From assembly GCF_000194945.1 (NCBI RefSeq), contig NZ_GL878507.1, positions 1 through 64,000 on the forward strand: DNA of 64,000 nt, written 5' to 3'. Shown piece after piece: positions 1 to 10,695 of the stretch. The stretch comes from Streptococcus sanguinis SK1 = NCTC 7863 (GTDB lineage Bacteria > Bacillota > Bacilli > Lactobacillales > Streptococcaceae). A model generated the notes under the pieces. The model searched no databases. It saw nothing but the letters and a program-made list of their open reading frames with translations, and was not told the DNA's origin. A program made the translations under genes and the position numbers. The first letter of the stretch is position 1. The number at the start of each line of letters is the position of its first letter.

Positions 1-1
1 T

Positions 2-29
2 TTGATTTTTTCTGAAGTTTTGGTATAAT
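2..29 (+). promoter_or_regulatory. Promoter of the tRNA-Arg/tRNA-Pro pair
   Basis: A -35 box TTGATT (2-7) and a -10 box TATAAT (24-29) are separated by 16 bases, and the -10 is preceded by TTGG, close to an extended -10. The first tRNA starts about 20 bases downstream. Confidence 0.7.
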
Positions 30-49
30 GAAATTAATATGAATAGTGA

Positions 50-123
50 GCACCCTTAGCTCAACTGGATAGAGTACCTGACTACGAATCAGGCGGTTAG
101 AGGTTCGACTCCTCTAGGGTGCA
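50..123 (+). tRNA. tRNA-Arg (anticodon ACG)
   Basis: A complete cloverleaf is visible: acceptor GCACCCT pairs with AGGGTGC, the anticodon stem is CCTGA/TCAGG around loop CTACGAA, and the T arm has GGTTCGACTCC. The ACG anticodon reads CGN arginine codons once A34 is deaminated to inosine. The 3' CCA is not encoded and must be added by the CCA-adding enzyme. It shares a promoter with the tRNA-Pro 46 bases downstream. Confidence 0.96.
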
Positions 124-169
124 TTTGGCAGCGAAGCCTTAGGGCTCCGTTTTTAGATTGTTTAAACAC

Positions 170-243
170 CGGGAAGTAGCTCAGCTTGGTAGAGTACTTG
201 GTTTGGGACCAAGGTGTCGCAGGTTCGAATCCTGTCTTCCCGA
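170..243 (+). tRNA. tRNA-Pro (anticodon TGG)
   Basis: A complete cloverleaf is visible: acceptor CGGGAAG pairs with CTTCCCG, the anticodon stem is CTTGG/CCAAG around loop TTTGGGA, and the T arm has GGTTCGAATCC. The UGG anticodon reads CCN proline codons. CCA is not encoded. No separate promoter is seen between the two tRNAs, so they are probably cotranscribed and processed. Confidence 0.96.
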
Positions 244-256
244 CTAGATAACATAG

Positions 257-285
257 AAGATAGATGTACTAATCTATCTTTTTGT
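257..285 (+). terminator. Intrinsic terminator after the tRNA pair
   Basis: A 9-bp stem AAGATAGAT/ATCTATCTT (257-265 with 272-280) with a 6-base loop runs into a T-rich tract. Confidence 0.75.
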
Positions 286-517
286 TTTTAAGAAAACTGT
301 ATTTACAGTATTTATGACTTAGCTTACATTGGATTTAATTAGCGATAGAATCTTTTAGAACTTCTGGTCTTGTCTCTTTATATAATCCTATTTGAATGCA
401 AGGGATTTGATTATTCAACTAGGTTTAGTTTGATTTTAAAGTCTAGTGTTCCAGAAGTTTAGTTTGTATCAAGCTGCTCAAATGTACTTTCCACTTGAGA
501 TGAGTAATATTAAAGAT
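286..517. other. Intergenic stretch without a recognisable gene
   Basis: No convincing reading frame was found on either strand. The only structure noticed is a separated 9-bp inverted repeat, AACTTCTGG (359-367) and CCAGAAGTT (451-459). It may be decayed sequence next to the tRNA genes. Confidence 0.5.
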
Positions 518-560
518 AAAAACCTCTGATAGCGGTGAATAGTTGCTTTCAGAGGTTTTT
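518..560. terminator. Bidirectional terminator (end of the DUF960 gene)
   Basis: A perfect 12-bp stem, AAAAACCTCTGA (518-529) with TCAGAGGTTTTT (549-560), is flanked by A and T runs so it can work on both strands. On the minus strand it lies 22 bases past the stop of the DUF960 gene. Confidence 0.8.
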
Positions 561-581
561 ATATGTGCTGAGTTTGATTTA

Positions 582-899
582 CTACATCAAAGAGTATTCA
601 TCAGATAGCATAATGGTTTCTTTGCCCTTGTTATCAACGATGTAGACTTTTCTGGGAAAGAAAGGGTCAAATTGATAGTTTAAGTCAAATGAAATAATGG
701 TGTTGAAGTTCTTTTGTGAGAAGCGTAGAGATACTCTTCCTTGGCGGTTGATGATTTCGAACTTGAGGACCGGGCGGAGTTCAAAGACGCCTTTGAGATT
801 GTTATCGATGATATACCAGAATGAGTCGACAATTTCTTCAGGGAGGCTCGTCATGATGCCAAAGCTGGCATATCGGCCGAGAGTATTTGTAAATGCCAT
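582..899 (-). CDS. DUF960 family protein
   Basis: A 105-residue protein that I match by its general pattern to the DUF960 family, short cytosolic proteins of streptococci and staphylococci with no assigned function. The N-terminus (MAFTNTLGRYASFGI, then TSLPEEIVDSFW) is the most characteristic part. There is no signal peptide or membrane segment. The start is supported by AAAGGAG about 6 bases upstream of the ATG. It is a single-gene unit ending at the bidirectional terminator at 518-560. Confidence 0.8.
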   Translation of the reverse strand: MAFTNTLGRYASFGIMTSLPEEIVDSFWYIIDNNLKGVFELRPVLKFEIINRQGRVSLRFSQKNFNTIISFDLNYQFDPFFPRKVYIVDNKGKETIMLSDEYSLM

Positions 900-1026
900 G
901 GGAGACTCCTTTCTTACGGTCTGGATTTTCTTATATGATACCCGAAAATGCTTGAGATTGCAAGAATTTGACCTCTTGTGAGGACGAATTAGACAAAAGA
1001 AAAAGAGCTTACGCTCTTTGACAACT

Positions 1027-1560
1027 TTATCGATTCTTTAGTTCAACATAACGTTTGTACCAAATATTGACATAGGCATCTGAAAATGGACCTCTTCCGT
1101 TGTTAATCCAATCAACTAGGATTTTGACATTTTCTTTGAGAATGAAATCCAAATCATCAGAATAGTGCATCTGTTTTTTGTGACGTTCATATTCTTCTAC
1201 ATCCAACAGGCGTTTTTCACCATCAGCAAAGACTTTGACGTCTAAATCATAGTCAATGTATTTTAGAGCTTCATTATCCAGATAGTAAGGGCTGGCTAGG
1301 TTGCAGTAGTATGAAGTTCCATTGTCTCGAATCATGGCAATGATATTAAACCAGTATTTTTTATGAAAATAGACAATGGCTGGTTCACGTGTTACCCAAC
1401 GTCGGCCGTCACTTTCTGTTACCAATGTGTGGTCATTAACACCAATAATGGCGTTTTCTGTTGTCTTTAGTACCATGGTATCTCGCCAGGTGCGGTGAAG
1501 ATTCCCATCATGCTTATAACTTTGAATTGTAATAAAGTCGCCTTCTTTTGGAAGTTTCAT
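1027..1560 (-). CDS. ntdP: Nucleoside tri/diphosphate phosphatase, DUF402/UPF0374 family
   Basis: A 177-residue cytosolic protein of the DUF402 (UPF0374) family, whose characterised staphylococcal and bacillary members hydrolyse nucleoside tri- and diphosphates. The family features visible are the N-terminal beta-rich segment ([19 protein letters not shown]), the central stretch with [12 protein letters not shown] and YYCNLASP, and the acidic [13 protein letters not shown], where the metal-binding acidic residues lie. Length is normal. Within the cell it probably acts in nucleotide pool cleaning. It lies upstream of recX in the opposite reading order but on the same strand; a separate promoter is likely. 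Confidence 0.85.
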   Translation of the reverse strand: MKLPKEGDFITIQSYKHDGNLHRTWRDTMVLKTTENAIIGVNDHTLVTESDGRRWVTREPAIVYFHKKYWFNIIAMIRDNGTSYYCNLASPYYLDNEALKYIDYDLDVKVFADGEKRLLDVEEYERHKKQMHYSDDLDFILKENVKILVDWINNGRGPFSDAYVNIWYKRYVELKNR

Positions 1561-1646
1561 AACTTACCAACTTTCTACAATTTATAAGTTTATCTTCTTT
1601 ATTGTAACATATTTTCATAGAAATGCATAAGTTTTCATAGAAAATC

Positions 1647-2423
1647 TTAAAGATATTCTCTCAGAGCGCTGGCGATGTCGGAGAAATCATAGCCTTTGCG
1701 AGCTAGAGCTTGGGTCAGACGCTGTTTTAAGTCATAGCCGTCGTATTTTTTTGAGTACTTGCGGTATTGCTTGTCTAGCTCTTTATAGAGCAGTTCTTGC
1801 TGGTTTTCTTGGTCTTCTTCGATTTGCAAATGCTGATAGGCGGTTTTGGCTTGACTATAGGAAAAACCTTTGTTTATCAAGGATTGAAGAATTTTATCTT
1901 GTAAGGCCTTGCTGGGCAGTTTTCCCTGGTATTTTCTGAGCAGCTTTTGGGCAACCTTGTCTGTTAGTTCAGTGAAATCAAACTGGCTCAATTCGTCTTC
2001 AATAATAGTGCTAGAAATCCCTTTTTGACTGAGTTTTTGTTTGAGAACAAAAGCGCCTTTGTCACCAGTGAGAAGGTTGGATTGGATAAAAGAATGAGCA
2101 TATTTTCTATCATTAATCCAATTATCCTTTTTTAGATTGTCCAAGACCTGACTGATGATTTCTGGTTGGATGTCGTGCTGCGTTAAGTAGTCTTTAACTT
2201 CTTTAGCAGTTCTTTGCTTGAAGGAGAGATGATAGAGGGCTAGATTTTTTCCGTAAGAAAATTGGGCATAGTCTTGAATTTTTGATAGCTCCTGCTCTGT
2301 GATTTCCATTCCTTTGGACAGCATGAAGCGAACGATGGTGTCTTCTGTAATATAGAGCTTTTCACTGTCGTCCAACTCCAAGAGGTAGAGTCTTTTTTTC
2401 TTTTCGATTTTTGTGATTTTCAT
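1647..2423 (-). CDS. recX: Regulatory protein RecX
   Basis: A 258-residue RecX, the modulator that binds RecA filaments and restrains recombination. It has three-helix repeats typical of the family, including [20 protein letters not shown] at about residues 64-83 and [15 protein letters not shown] further on. Length agrees with Firmicute RecX (about 260). It begins 27 bases after the stop of the upstream APH-like gene, so the two could be cotranscribed. In many streptococci recX and the divergent RlmD-type methyltransferase are close neighbours, as seen here. Confidence 0.92.
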   Translation of the reverse strand: MKITKIEKKKRLYLLELDDSEKLYITEDTIVRFMLSKGMEITEQELSKIQDYAQFSYGKNLALYHLSFKQRTAKEVKDYLTQHDIQPEIISQVLDNLKKDNWINDRKYAHSFIQSNLLTGDKGAFVLKQKLSQKGISSTIIEDELSQFDFTELTDKVAQKLLRKYQGKLPSKALQDKILQSLINKGFSYSQAKTAYQHLQIEEDQENQQELLYKELDKQYRKYSKKYDGYDLKQRLTQALARKGYDFSDIASALREYL

Positions 2424-2449
2424 AAGAGATTTTGGTAGAATCCTTTCTT

Positions 2450-3226
2450 TTAGCCAAATGCTTCAAAGGCAGCTATCAAGCGCAGTTTGTCTGTATCAAC
2501 ATCCTTCTGGCCATAGTAGTCAAGAAAGAGCTCTGCGTATTGGGGGTCAGATAAATTATAAGTAAGAGACCAGATTGCCCAGTAAAGGTCAAGGTGGCGA
2601 TCACTAAGGCCAGCGAGTCCAAGGTCAATAAAGCAGGAGAAGGTTGCTGCGTCTTTCAAAATGAAATTGGGTAAGCAGGCATCTCCGTGAATCAAGGCAT
2701 CCACCGTCAGTAAGTGTCCCTGTTCTTGGATAAGCTGATATGCTTCCTCACGGCTTTGGATATGAAACTGAGGCAGTAAAGCTTTTTGATAAAAGCAACC
2801 TTTATGGTAATTTTCCTCTGCTTGTTCTTTATAGTGTTGGAGGCGATGCTGGATTGGGAAATGCTGGGGTTGGAGGCTGTGAAGTTTTCTGAGTGTGACA
2901 GCCATCGTTTGGCAAAGTTCTTCTGGCTGTTGGAGAAAGGCTAGGGCGTCCTTACCCTCGGCTTCTTTAGTCAGTAAGTAGTCTTTATCTGCTGTTAGGT
3001 AGTGAATGACCGGCACACCGAGTCCTTGCTCTTCAAACCATTTGGCAAGTGTGGCTTCTTGTGCTAACTGGCCTTTTTGATCGATTTTCAAATAATAGCC
3101 CGTATCGGCATAGAAAACACTGGCTACAGAATGTGAGGAACTGTCGTAAAAAGTGGCTCCCTCTAGATAAGTTCGTATTTGCTCAGGAAAATGGTCTACT
3201 GGAAGGGATGTCTTTTCTGCTTTCAT
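2450..3226 (-). CDS. Aminoglycoside phosphotransferase (APH(3'))-like kinase
   Basis: A 258-residue protein with the APH/protein-kinase-like fold. The catalytic loop is HGDACLPN at residues 180-187 (Asp182 as base, Asn187 for metal), followed by IDLG with metal-binding Asp201 and a C-terminal region rich in aromatic residues. All key residues are present, so it is probably active. The substrate is unknown: chromosomal homologues in streptococci are not established resistance genes, and a small-molecule kinase role is equally possible. I chose the ATG at 3226 over the in-frame TTG at 3250 because a -10 hexamer lies between them; the transcript would start at the A of this ATG and so be leaderless. 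Confidence 0.8.
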   Translation of the reverse strand: MKAEKTSLPVDHFPEQIRTYLEGATFYDSSSHSVASVFYADTGYYLKIDQKGQLAQEATLAKWFEEQGLGVPVIHYLTADKDYLLTKEAEGKDALAFLQQPEELCQTMAVTLRKLHSLQPQHFPIQHRLQHYKEQAEENYHKGCFYQKALLPQFHIQSREEAYQLIQEQGHLLTVDALIHGDACLPNFILKDAATFSCFIDLGLAGLSDRHLDLYWAIWSLTYNLSDPQYAELFLDYYGQKDVDTDKLRLIAAFEAFG

Positions 3227-3281
3227 ACTTTTATTGTAACATATTCTCAACTAATGCGAGGCAGCGTGGTATAATAGAAGC
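3227..3281. promoter_or_regulatory. Divergent promoter pair driving leaderless transcripts
   Basis: On the minus strand an extended -10 TGTTACAAT (TACAAT at 3238-3233) lies exactly 6 bases before the APH-like ATG at 3226. On the plus strand TGGTATAAT (TATAAT at 3270-3275) lies exactly 6 bases before the rlmD ATG at 3282. Transcription normally starts about 7 bases past the -10, which is the A of each start codon. No Shine-Dalgarno sequence precedes either ATG. Confidence 0.7.
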
Positions 3282-4652
3282 ATGAATGTGAAAGTGAAAC
3301 AAAGAATCCCTTTGAAAATTAAGAAAATGGGGATTAATGGGGAAGGGATTGGATTTTATAAGAAAACGCTGGTCTTTGTGCCAGGGGCTTTGAAGGGTGA
3401 GGAAGTCTACTGTCAGGTGACCAGGGTTCAGCGTAATTTCATCGAGGCCAAGCTCTTGACCATCAACAAGCGGTCAAAATTTCGGATGGAAGCGCCTTGT
3501 GAGATTTATGATAGCTGCGGGGGCTGTCAAATCATGCACCTCCACTATGACAAGCAGTTGGAGTTTAAGGAAGATTTGCTGCGTCAGGCCTTGAAAAAAT
3601 TTGCGCCAGCTGGTTACGAAAACTATGAGATTCGTCCAACCATTGGTATGCAGGAGCCGCTCTATTATCGGGCCAAGTTGCAGTTTCAGACTCGGAAATT
3701 TAAGGATGAGGTCAAGGCGGGGCTCTATGCCCAGAATTCCCACTATCTGGTCTCGCTGAAAAACTGTCTAGTTCAGGACAAGGTAACGCAAAAGATCATA
3801 AATAAGGTAGCTCGGCTTTTAGGGAAGTATAGACTGCCCATCTATGATGAGAGAAAGACTGCTGGAGTACGTACCGTTATGATTCGTAGATCCAGAAAGA
3901 CGGGTCAGGTGCAGATGATTTTTGTGACGGGGCGTAAGCTGGACTTTTCTCCAGTCGTTCGAGATCTAGTGGCTGAATTTCCTGAGTTGGAAACAGTGGC
4001 AGTTAATTATCATACGAGCAAGTCCAGTGAGATTTACGGGGATAAGACAGAGATTATCTGGGGCGAGGAGGCTATCCAAGAAGGGGTGCTGGACTATGAG
4101 TTCTCCCTGTCTCCTCGAGCTTTCTATCAGCTCAATCCTGAACAGACAGAGGTGCTCTACGGGGAGGCGGTTAAGGCGCTGGATGTAACGGAAGAAGACC
4201 ATTTGATTGATGCCTATTGCGGGGTTGGGAGCATCGGCTTTGCCTTTGCTAAAAGGGTCAAGTCTTTGAGAGGTATGGACATCATCCCTGAGGCCATTGA
4301 AGACGCCAAGCGCAATGCCAAGCGCATGGGCTTTGACAATACTCTCTACGAGGCTGGAACGGCAGAGGAGATTATTCCTCGCTGGTATGCTGAGGGCTAT
4401 CGGGCGAATGCCTTGATTGTCGACCCGCCGCGAACGGGTCTTGACGATAAGCTGCTGGAGACGATTGTCCGCTATGCACCTAAAAAGATGGTCTACGTTT
4501 CCTGCAATGTCTCAACTCTGGCTCGGGATTTGGTCAAGCTCTGTCAGGTCTACGATGTCCACTATATCCAGTCGGTTGATATGTTTCCGCATACTGCTCG
4601 GACCGAGGCAGTGGTGAAATTGTCTAAGAGAGATAGCACTCGGTTGAGTTAA
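3282..4652 (+). CDS. rlmD: 23S rRNA (uracil-C5)-methyltransferase, RlmD/RumA family
   Basis: A 456-residue SAM-dependent RNA m5U methyltransferase. It has an N-terminal TRAM domain (about residues 1-60, [18 protein letters not shown]), an iron-sulfur cysteine cluster starting at [10 protein letters not shown], and a Rossmann methyltransferase domain. The latter shows the SAM loop [11 protein letters not shown], the motif [12 protein letters not shown] and the nucleophile motif [13 protein letters not shown]. It methylates uridines of 23S rRNA; streptococci carry more than one paralogue, and which uridine this one modifies is not decided by sequence alone. The transcript appears leaderless. 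Confidence 0.9.
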   Translation: MNVKVKQRIPLKIKKMGINGEGIGFYKKTLVFVPGALKGEEVYCQVTRVQRNFIEAKLLTINKRSKFRMEAPCEIYDSCGGCQIMHLHYDKQLEFKEDLLRQALKKFAPAGYENYEIRPTIGMQEPLYYRAKLQFQTRKFKDEVKAGLYAQNSHYLVSLKNCLVQDKVTQKIINKVARLLGKYRLPIYDERKTAGVRTVMIRRSRKTGQVQMIFVTGRKLDFSPVVRDLVAEFPELETVAVNYHTSKSSEIYGDKTEIIWGEEAIQEGVLDYEFSLSPRAFYQLNPEQTEVLYGEAVKALDVTEEDHLIDAYCGVGSIGFAFAKRVKSLRGMDIIPEAIEDAKRNAKRMGFDNTLYEAGTAEEIIPRWYAEGYRANALIVDPPRTGLDDKLLETIVRYAPKKMVYVSCNVSTLARDLVKLCQVYDVHYIQSVDMFPHTARTEAVVKLSKRDSTRLS

Positions 4653-4690
4653 TCGGAAACGGATTGCTAGAGTTGGCAAAATCATTCTAA

Positions 4691-4736
4691 AAAGGACTTA
4701 GTTTTCTTGTAATACAGAGCTAAGTCTTTTCTTTTG
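4691..4736 (+). terminator. Terminator after rlmD
   Basis: AAAGGACTTAG (4691-4701) pairs with CTAAGTCTTTT (4720-4730), with one G-T pair, followed by CTTTTG. The loop is long (18 bases). Confidence 0.6.
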
Positions 4737-4803
4737 TCAAAATTGCAAAGGTTTTATCGGAAGCGTAAGCTTGGAAGGTTAGTCTCTTCCTAATCTATTA
4801 GTC

Positions 4804-4834
4804 AAAAAAAAGAGAACACTCGTCAAGTGTTCTC
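4804..4834 (-). terminator. Terminator of the glycerol operon
   Basis: A perfect 9-bp stem GAGAACACT/AGTGTTCTC with a 5-base loop (4812-4834) is followed on the minus strand by eight T. It lies 19 bases past the glpF stop. Confidence 0.85.
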
Positions 4835-4852
4835 CAATGATAATCAGTTATA

Positions 4853-5557
4853 TTAGAATAAACCGAAGACTAGGACTGCAAGGACGGCACCAATAATTGG
4901 TCCGACAACAGGAATCCAAGCATAGCTCCAATCGCCATTTCCTTTGTTTGGAATCGGAAGGAGACTGTGCATGATGCGAGGTCCTAAGTCACGAGCCGGG
5001 TTTAGGGCATAACCTGTTGTTCCACCAAGCGAGAGACCAATTCCGACAATGAGTGTTCCGACTGCAAAAGTGCCAATGCCTGCTTGCAGCTTATAAAGTC
5101 CAAGAGCGAAGATAGTCAGTACAAGGACAAAAGTTCCAAGGATCTCGCTAATCAGGTTAGAGAAGGTATCTTTGATAGCTGGGCCTGTGCTGAATGTGCC
5201 TAGGACGTTAGCTGGATTTTCTTCAGCTAGATAGTGAGGTTTGAACTGTAGGAAGACGAGGAACTGTCCGACCATAGCACCTGCAAACTGAGCAAGGACG
5301 TAAGGAAGAACAGATGCCCAAGGCAAATCACCTTTCAGAGCTACTCCGATTGTTAGGGCAGGGTTCAGATGGGCTGGGCCAAGGTTGCCGGATACAAAAG
5401 CAGCGATGGCAACAGCGATCCCCCATCCCATGGTGATTACAATCCAGCCTGAATTGTGACTCTTAGTTTTGGGAAGAACCACACCTGCAACTACACCATT
5501 ACCCAGAAGGAGCAAGAGCAGTGTTCCTAAAAATTCGCCAAATATTTCTTTCATCAT
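4853..5557 (-). CDS. glpF: Glycerol uptake facilitator (aquaglyceroporin)
   Basis: A 234-residue inner-membrane channel of the MIP family with six membrane spans. Both NPA half-helix motifs are present, HLNPALT near residue 64 and ALNPARDLGPR near residue 188. The Asp after the second NPAR is the mark of glycerol-conducting rather than water-specific channels. It is the last gene of the glpK-glpO-glpF operon and supplies glycerol to GlpK. GGAG lies 8 bases before the first of two consecutive ATG codons. Confidence 0.95.
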   Translation of the reverse strand: MMKEIFGEFLGTLLLLLLGNGVVAGVVLPKTKSHNSGWIVITMGWGIAVAIAAFVSGNLGPAHLNPALTIGVALKGDLPWASVLPYVLAQFAGAMVGQFLVFLQFKPHYLAEENPANVLGTFSTGPAIKDTFSNLISEILGTFVLVLTIFALGLYKLQAGIGTFAVGTLIVGIGLSLGGTTGYALNPARDLGPRIMHSLLPIPNKGNGDWSYAWIPVVGPIIGAVLAVLVFGLF

Positions 5558-5624
5558 CTATGTTACTCCATTTAAAAGAAGGGGTGGCAGACAGTTGTTA
5601 GTCTACCGCCTCTTCTTGTATTTT

Positions 5625-7451
5625 CTATTTTTTTAATTCTTCTAAATCGTTATTTGCAAGGGCAGCTTGTACGTCGTTTCGATAAGCTGCTTTTTCTTCT
5701 TCTGTCCAGTCGTAGAATCGTCCCATTTCATCCAGAACAGGCTCTACAATAGCATCTAAACCATCCCGCATAAAGAGCATGTGATTTGTCCGGCGAAGCA
5801 GGAAGTCGACTGGGCTGAGTGCTAATTCATTACGCATAGCATAATGCAGTGACAAGGTATCCGCTAGGCTGAGACCTGGTGCTTGTTCAATGCTGTGAGC
5901 GAGGGCAAAGACTTTAGGAGCATTGGAACCGTAAAGGTTTGCAAGATAGAAGGCTTCTTTGCTGTCTAAGCCGCGTGAGACACCAAGTTGAGCAAAGGCT
6001 TCGATTTCGGAATCCACATTTGCTGGATTGAGCTCTCCGCCTGAAACAGGGTAGGTCTTAGAGTTGATGATCTTGAAGCTGCGGTCAAATTCTCCTTTGA
6101 GGATTTCAACCACACGCTCCATAGCGCCCTCAGCCATCTTACGATAGTCTGTGATCTTACCGCCAGCAAGGGTCAAGAGGCCATTGTTATCACGTTCTAA
6201 GCTGGAACCGCGGGACACAGCAGATGGATCCAAGTGTTTTTCAGAAGTGCTGCTTTCGAGTTGCGTAACAGCTGCTTCAACATCCTCACGAGATTTTTCT
6301 TTGGCCAGATAGCTTTCAACAGTCGCAATCAGTGCATTGAAACTTTCGTCGCTAATGGTACCGTTGTTTCCGCCGTTGTAGTCAGAAGCACTGTTTCCTG
6401 CAATCAGAGGACGCAGACCAGCCCAGCTGCTTTCGATATCGTCAATTGTAATCTTTGCTTCTGGGAAGCGATTATTGACAATGCCTAAGAGGTAATCCAC
6501 ATCTTCTTGTGTTACTTTTGGATGCTCTAGGTCGCCAGTGTAGTCAGTGTCTGTCGTACCAAAGTAAGTTTTATTTTCACGTGGAAGGACAAAGACCATC
6601 CGGCCGTCTCCCAAGCCTGTGTCAAAGTAGACTGGCTGAGAAACCTTAATCTTGCTAGAGTCAACCACTAAGTGAACACCCTTAGTTGGACGCATTTGTG
6701 AATATTGCTCACCGTCATTTGACAGATTGCGCACCTTGTCGCTCCAAGGTCCAGTTGTGTTGATGACTAGGCGAGCCTTGATTTCAAAGACTTCATCCGT
6801 TAAGAGGTCACGCGCAACAACACCTGTAATCTTTCCAGCTTCATCAAAGAGGAAACCTTCTGCCTTGACATGGTTGGCAATCAGTGCGCCGTCTTGGTTG
6901 GCGCGTTTGATATTTTCAATCACAAGGCGTGCATCGTTGTTGCGGAAGTCAAGATAGACACCACCGCCGACCAGGCCTTCCTTCTTGAGTTCAGGTTCCC
7001 GTTCTAGGACTTCTTCCTTGCTCAAGACCTTGTTGGCAGCAGGAGTGTTGTTAACACCGGCCAAGAGGTCATAGAGGTCCATAGCCACTTTGAGACGGAA
7101 GAGACTGAAAGTAGCACCCTCTTCTTCGTAGACAGGAAGTAGCATAGGATCTGGTTTTGGAATATGAGGGGCAATTTGCTGGACCACAGCACGCTCAGAA
7201 ACTGTATCTGAGACCACCTCTACGTCGAATTGCTTGAGGTAACGAAGGCCACCATGGACCAATTTCGTAGAGCGGCTAGAAGTCCCTTCGGCAAAGTCCT
7301 GCATTTCAATCAGACCAGTCTCCAGGCCACTTGCAGCTGCTTGCAAGGCTACTCCAGCACCGGTAATCCCACCGCCAATAATCAGGAGGTCCAAGGTGCG
7401 TTCCTGCATTTTTTTTATCGATAATTCACGTGTTTTCTTTGAAAATTCCAT
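5625..7451 (-). CDS. glpO: Alpha-glycerophosphate oxidase (H2O2-forming)
   Basis: A 608-residue FAD flavoprotein that oxidises glycerol 3-phosphate to dihydroxyacetone phosphate, using O2 and releasing H2O2. The dinucleotide-binding motif is LLIIGGGITGAGVALQAA (about 22-39), followed by TSSRSTKLVHGGLRYL. The streptococcal/enterococcal oxidase differs from GlpD dehydrogenases by an extra loop, visible here near residues 355-415 (from SDYNGGNNGT to PSAVSRGSSLERD). It is the middle gene of the glp operon; 68 bases separate it from glpK. It is a likely source of hydrogen peroxide when the cell grows on glycerol. Confidence 0.94.
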   Translation of the reverse strand: MEFSKKTRELSIKKMQERTLDLLIIGGGITGAGVALQAAASGLETGLIEMQDFAEGTSSRSTKLVHGGLRYLKQFDVEVVSDTVSERAVVQQIAPHIPKPDPMLLPVYEEEGATFSLFRLKVAMDLYDLLAGVNNTPAANKVLSKEEVLEREPELKKEGLVGGGVYLDFRNNDARLVIENIKRANQDGALIANHVKAEGFLFDEAGKITGVVARDLLTDEVFEIKARLVINTTGPWSDKVRNLSNDGEQYSQMRPTKGVHLVVDSSKIKVSQPVYFDTGLGDGRMVFVLPRENKTYFGTTDTDYTGDLEHPKVTQEDVDYLLGIVNNRFPEAKITIDDIESSWAGLRPLIAGNSASDYNGGNNGTISDESFNALIATVESYLAKEKSREDVEAAVTQLESSTSEKHLDPSAVSRGSSLERDNNGLLTLAGGKITDYRKMAEGAMERVVEILKGEFDRSFKIINSKTYPVSGGELNPANVDSEIEAFAQLGVSRGLDSKEAFYLANLYGSNAPKVFALAHSIEQAPGLSLADTLSLHYAMRNELALSPVDFLLRRTNHMLFMRDGLDAIVEPVLDEMGRFYDWTEEEKAAYRNDVQAALANNDLEELKK

Positions 7452-7519
7452 AATTACACACTTTCTAACTTAGTCGTTTCCTGCTTCTGCTGACTTTATC
7501 ATCAAAATAAGAATCAGTA

Positions 7520-9124
<1,605 letters not shown>

Positions 9125-9158
9125 TTAAAAAAATCTGAGGAGATTGTGCGAAAATCAC

Positions 9159-9186
9159 AAGAAACCTGGAGAAATCCAGGTTTCTT
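9159..9186 (-). terminator. Terminator at the end of the Mga-type gene
   Basis: A perfect 11-bp stem AAGAAACCTGG/CCAGGTTTCTT (9159-9169 with 9176-9186) with a 6-base loop overlaps the stop codon of the regulator. The minus-strand exit is U-rich (TTTCTTGTGATTTTC). Confidence 0.65.
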
Positions 9187-10612
9187 AATGGAATATCATG
9201 TGACGGATTTGAGCCAAATCTTCCAAATCTAAGTCATTTTTTAAATAATAGATGGGAACTTGCTGGGTTTGATGGATGGGATTGTTGGTGATGATGAGGT
9301 CATAATTTCTGCTAAGGTCGTAGGATTCAATCGTAATAAAGCGATTGTACTCTAAATAGCGTCTTAAAATGGCCGTCATCCTGGAAACAACGATAAAGCT
9401 ATCTGTCAAGTCCATGCCTATCTTGATTACTTGACCGTCGTTTTCAGCAATGTACTCCATCAGCTGGAGCCATTCCCACAAAACCTTTTTATCCAGAGAT
9501 GTTCCCTGCTGGAAAATAGGCAGTTTGCTAAAAATAGTGTCAGCCACTTGTCGGTAATCGTATTCGCTCCATAAGTAAGGATGGCGCAATTCCAGATCGT
9601 GCTTGTATTTGTCTTGCAAGAGATAGCCTCGAAAAAGAAAGACACGGGCACAGAGCTGACTGAGTTCGTAGGTCACCTGGTCCTCGATGTAATCCCCTAG
9701 CAAGTCCTGAGACTTCATCTCTTGAATGAGTTGCGTAATCAGACTGGCAATTTCACCACCAAAGCCCAGTATATATTCCATGGTGTGCAGGGGTAAAATC
9801 CGATGGGAAAGCAGAAATGAAAAGAAAATCATCATTTCCCCGTCTTCTTGGCTCAGAGTGATGTGCTGACCGGCAAAGAAATCATTTGTCCGGCGATGCA
9901 AGCGTTGGTAGAAGATGTTTTCAAAATAGCCCTGCATTTTCTGTTCAATGTTTTGGAATTGACTGGCTTTGACTCTTAGGCGCTGTTGGGTGATGTGTGC
10001 CCAAAGAGCCAAGTCCAATCGCTGCCCTTGAGAGAGTTGGGCTCCGCAGAGTTCTTCTAAGACGGCAACTTCCTGCCTTCTTTCTGATTTTTGAAGTTCT
10101 TTTTCCCAATCTTGACTAGACCAGACCTTGCGAAAGAGGCAGAAATAAAAATAGCGGATCTGGTGCTCAGGCCCTTTTAAGCGGCCATTTTGGATAGATA
10201 GCTCAAACTCTGATAAAATCTGATTTAGACCAGATATATGGCGGCCGAGGGTTGCTTCACTGATCATCAGTTCCTGAGCTAATTGATGGGCTAAAAACTG
10301 CTGATGATAGAGCAAGTAGTTTAAAATCTGGTGTTTGATAGCATTGCCCAAAAAGAGTCTGCGAATGTCCCGTCCCTTGGTATCCGGTCCGATGGACAGA
10401 CTGAGTGTTTCGTCTTGAAGCTGGATGGATAAGGTTGCATGATGGTCCATAGCCTTGTCGTTAATCAAGCTAATGTACTTGGTCAAGGTTGCTTTCGAGA
10501 AGCCTGTTTCAGACATGACGTCCTTCAAACTGGATGTAGAATGCTGCTGTAAATAAGACAGGACAATAAACTGCCCCGCTTCACTCTTTTCCATTAAGTC
10601 TGCAAGATACAT
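9185..10612 (-). CDS. Mga/AtxA-type transcriptional regulator
   Basis: A 475-residue regulator resembling Mga, with two N-terminal winged helix-turn-helix segments (about residues 15-55 with SLKDVMSETGFSKATLTKYI, and 95-130 with LAHQLAQELMISEATLGRHI). A long helical PRD-like region and an EIIB-like C-terminus (YDLSRNYDLIITNNP) follow. Such proteins respond to PTS phosphorylation of PRD histidines in Mga and AtxA. It lies directly upstream of glpK on the same strand, separated by a terminator and the glp promoter. A similar gene flanks glpK in pneumococcus, so control of glycerol genes is a reasonable inference, not shown. Confidence 0.82.
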   Translation of the reverse strand: MYLADLMEKSEAGQFIVLSYLQQHSTSSLKDVMSETGFSKATLTKYISLINDKAMDHHATLSIQLQDETLSLSIGPDTKGRDIRRLFLGNAIKHQILNYLLYHQQFLAHQLAQELMISEATLGRHISGLNQILSEFELSIQNGRLKGPEHQIRYFYFCLFRKVWSSQDWEKELQKSERRQEVAVLEELCGAQLSQGQRLDLALWAHITQQRLRVKASQFQNIEQKMQGYFENIFYQRLHRRTNDFFAGQHITLSQEDGEMMIFFSFLLSHRILPLHTMEYILGFGGEIASLITQLIQEMKSQDLLGDYIEDQVTYELSQLCARVFLFRGYLLQDKYKHDLELRHPYLWSEYDYRQVADTIFSKLPIFQQGTSLDKKVLWEWLQLMEYIAENDGQVIKIGMDLTDSFIVVSRMTAILRRYLEYNRFITIESYDLSRNYDLIITNNPIHQTQQVPIYYLKNDLDLEDLAQIRHMIFH

Positions 10613-10695
10613 ACGAAAACCCTCTCAATTCACTAATCTTAGCTTATCACAAAAGGGAAAAAAGACGAAGCAATGTGCTTTATATTTTCTTATCG

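Noticed and set aside
697-981. Plus-strand frame opposite the DUF960 gene
   Set aside because: The minus-strand frame has a family match, a ribosome site and a terminator.
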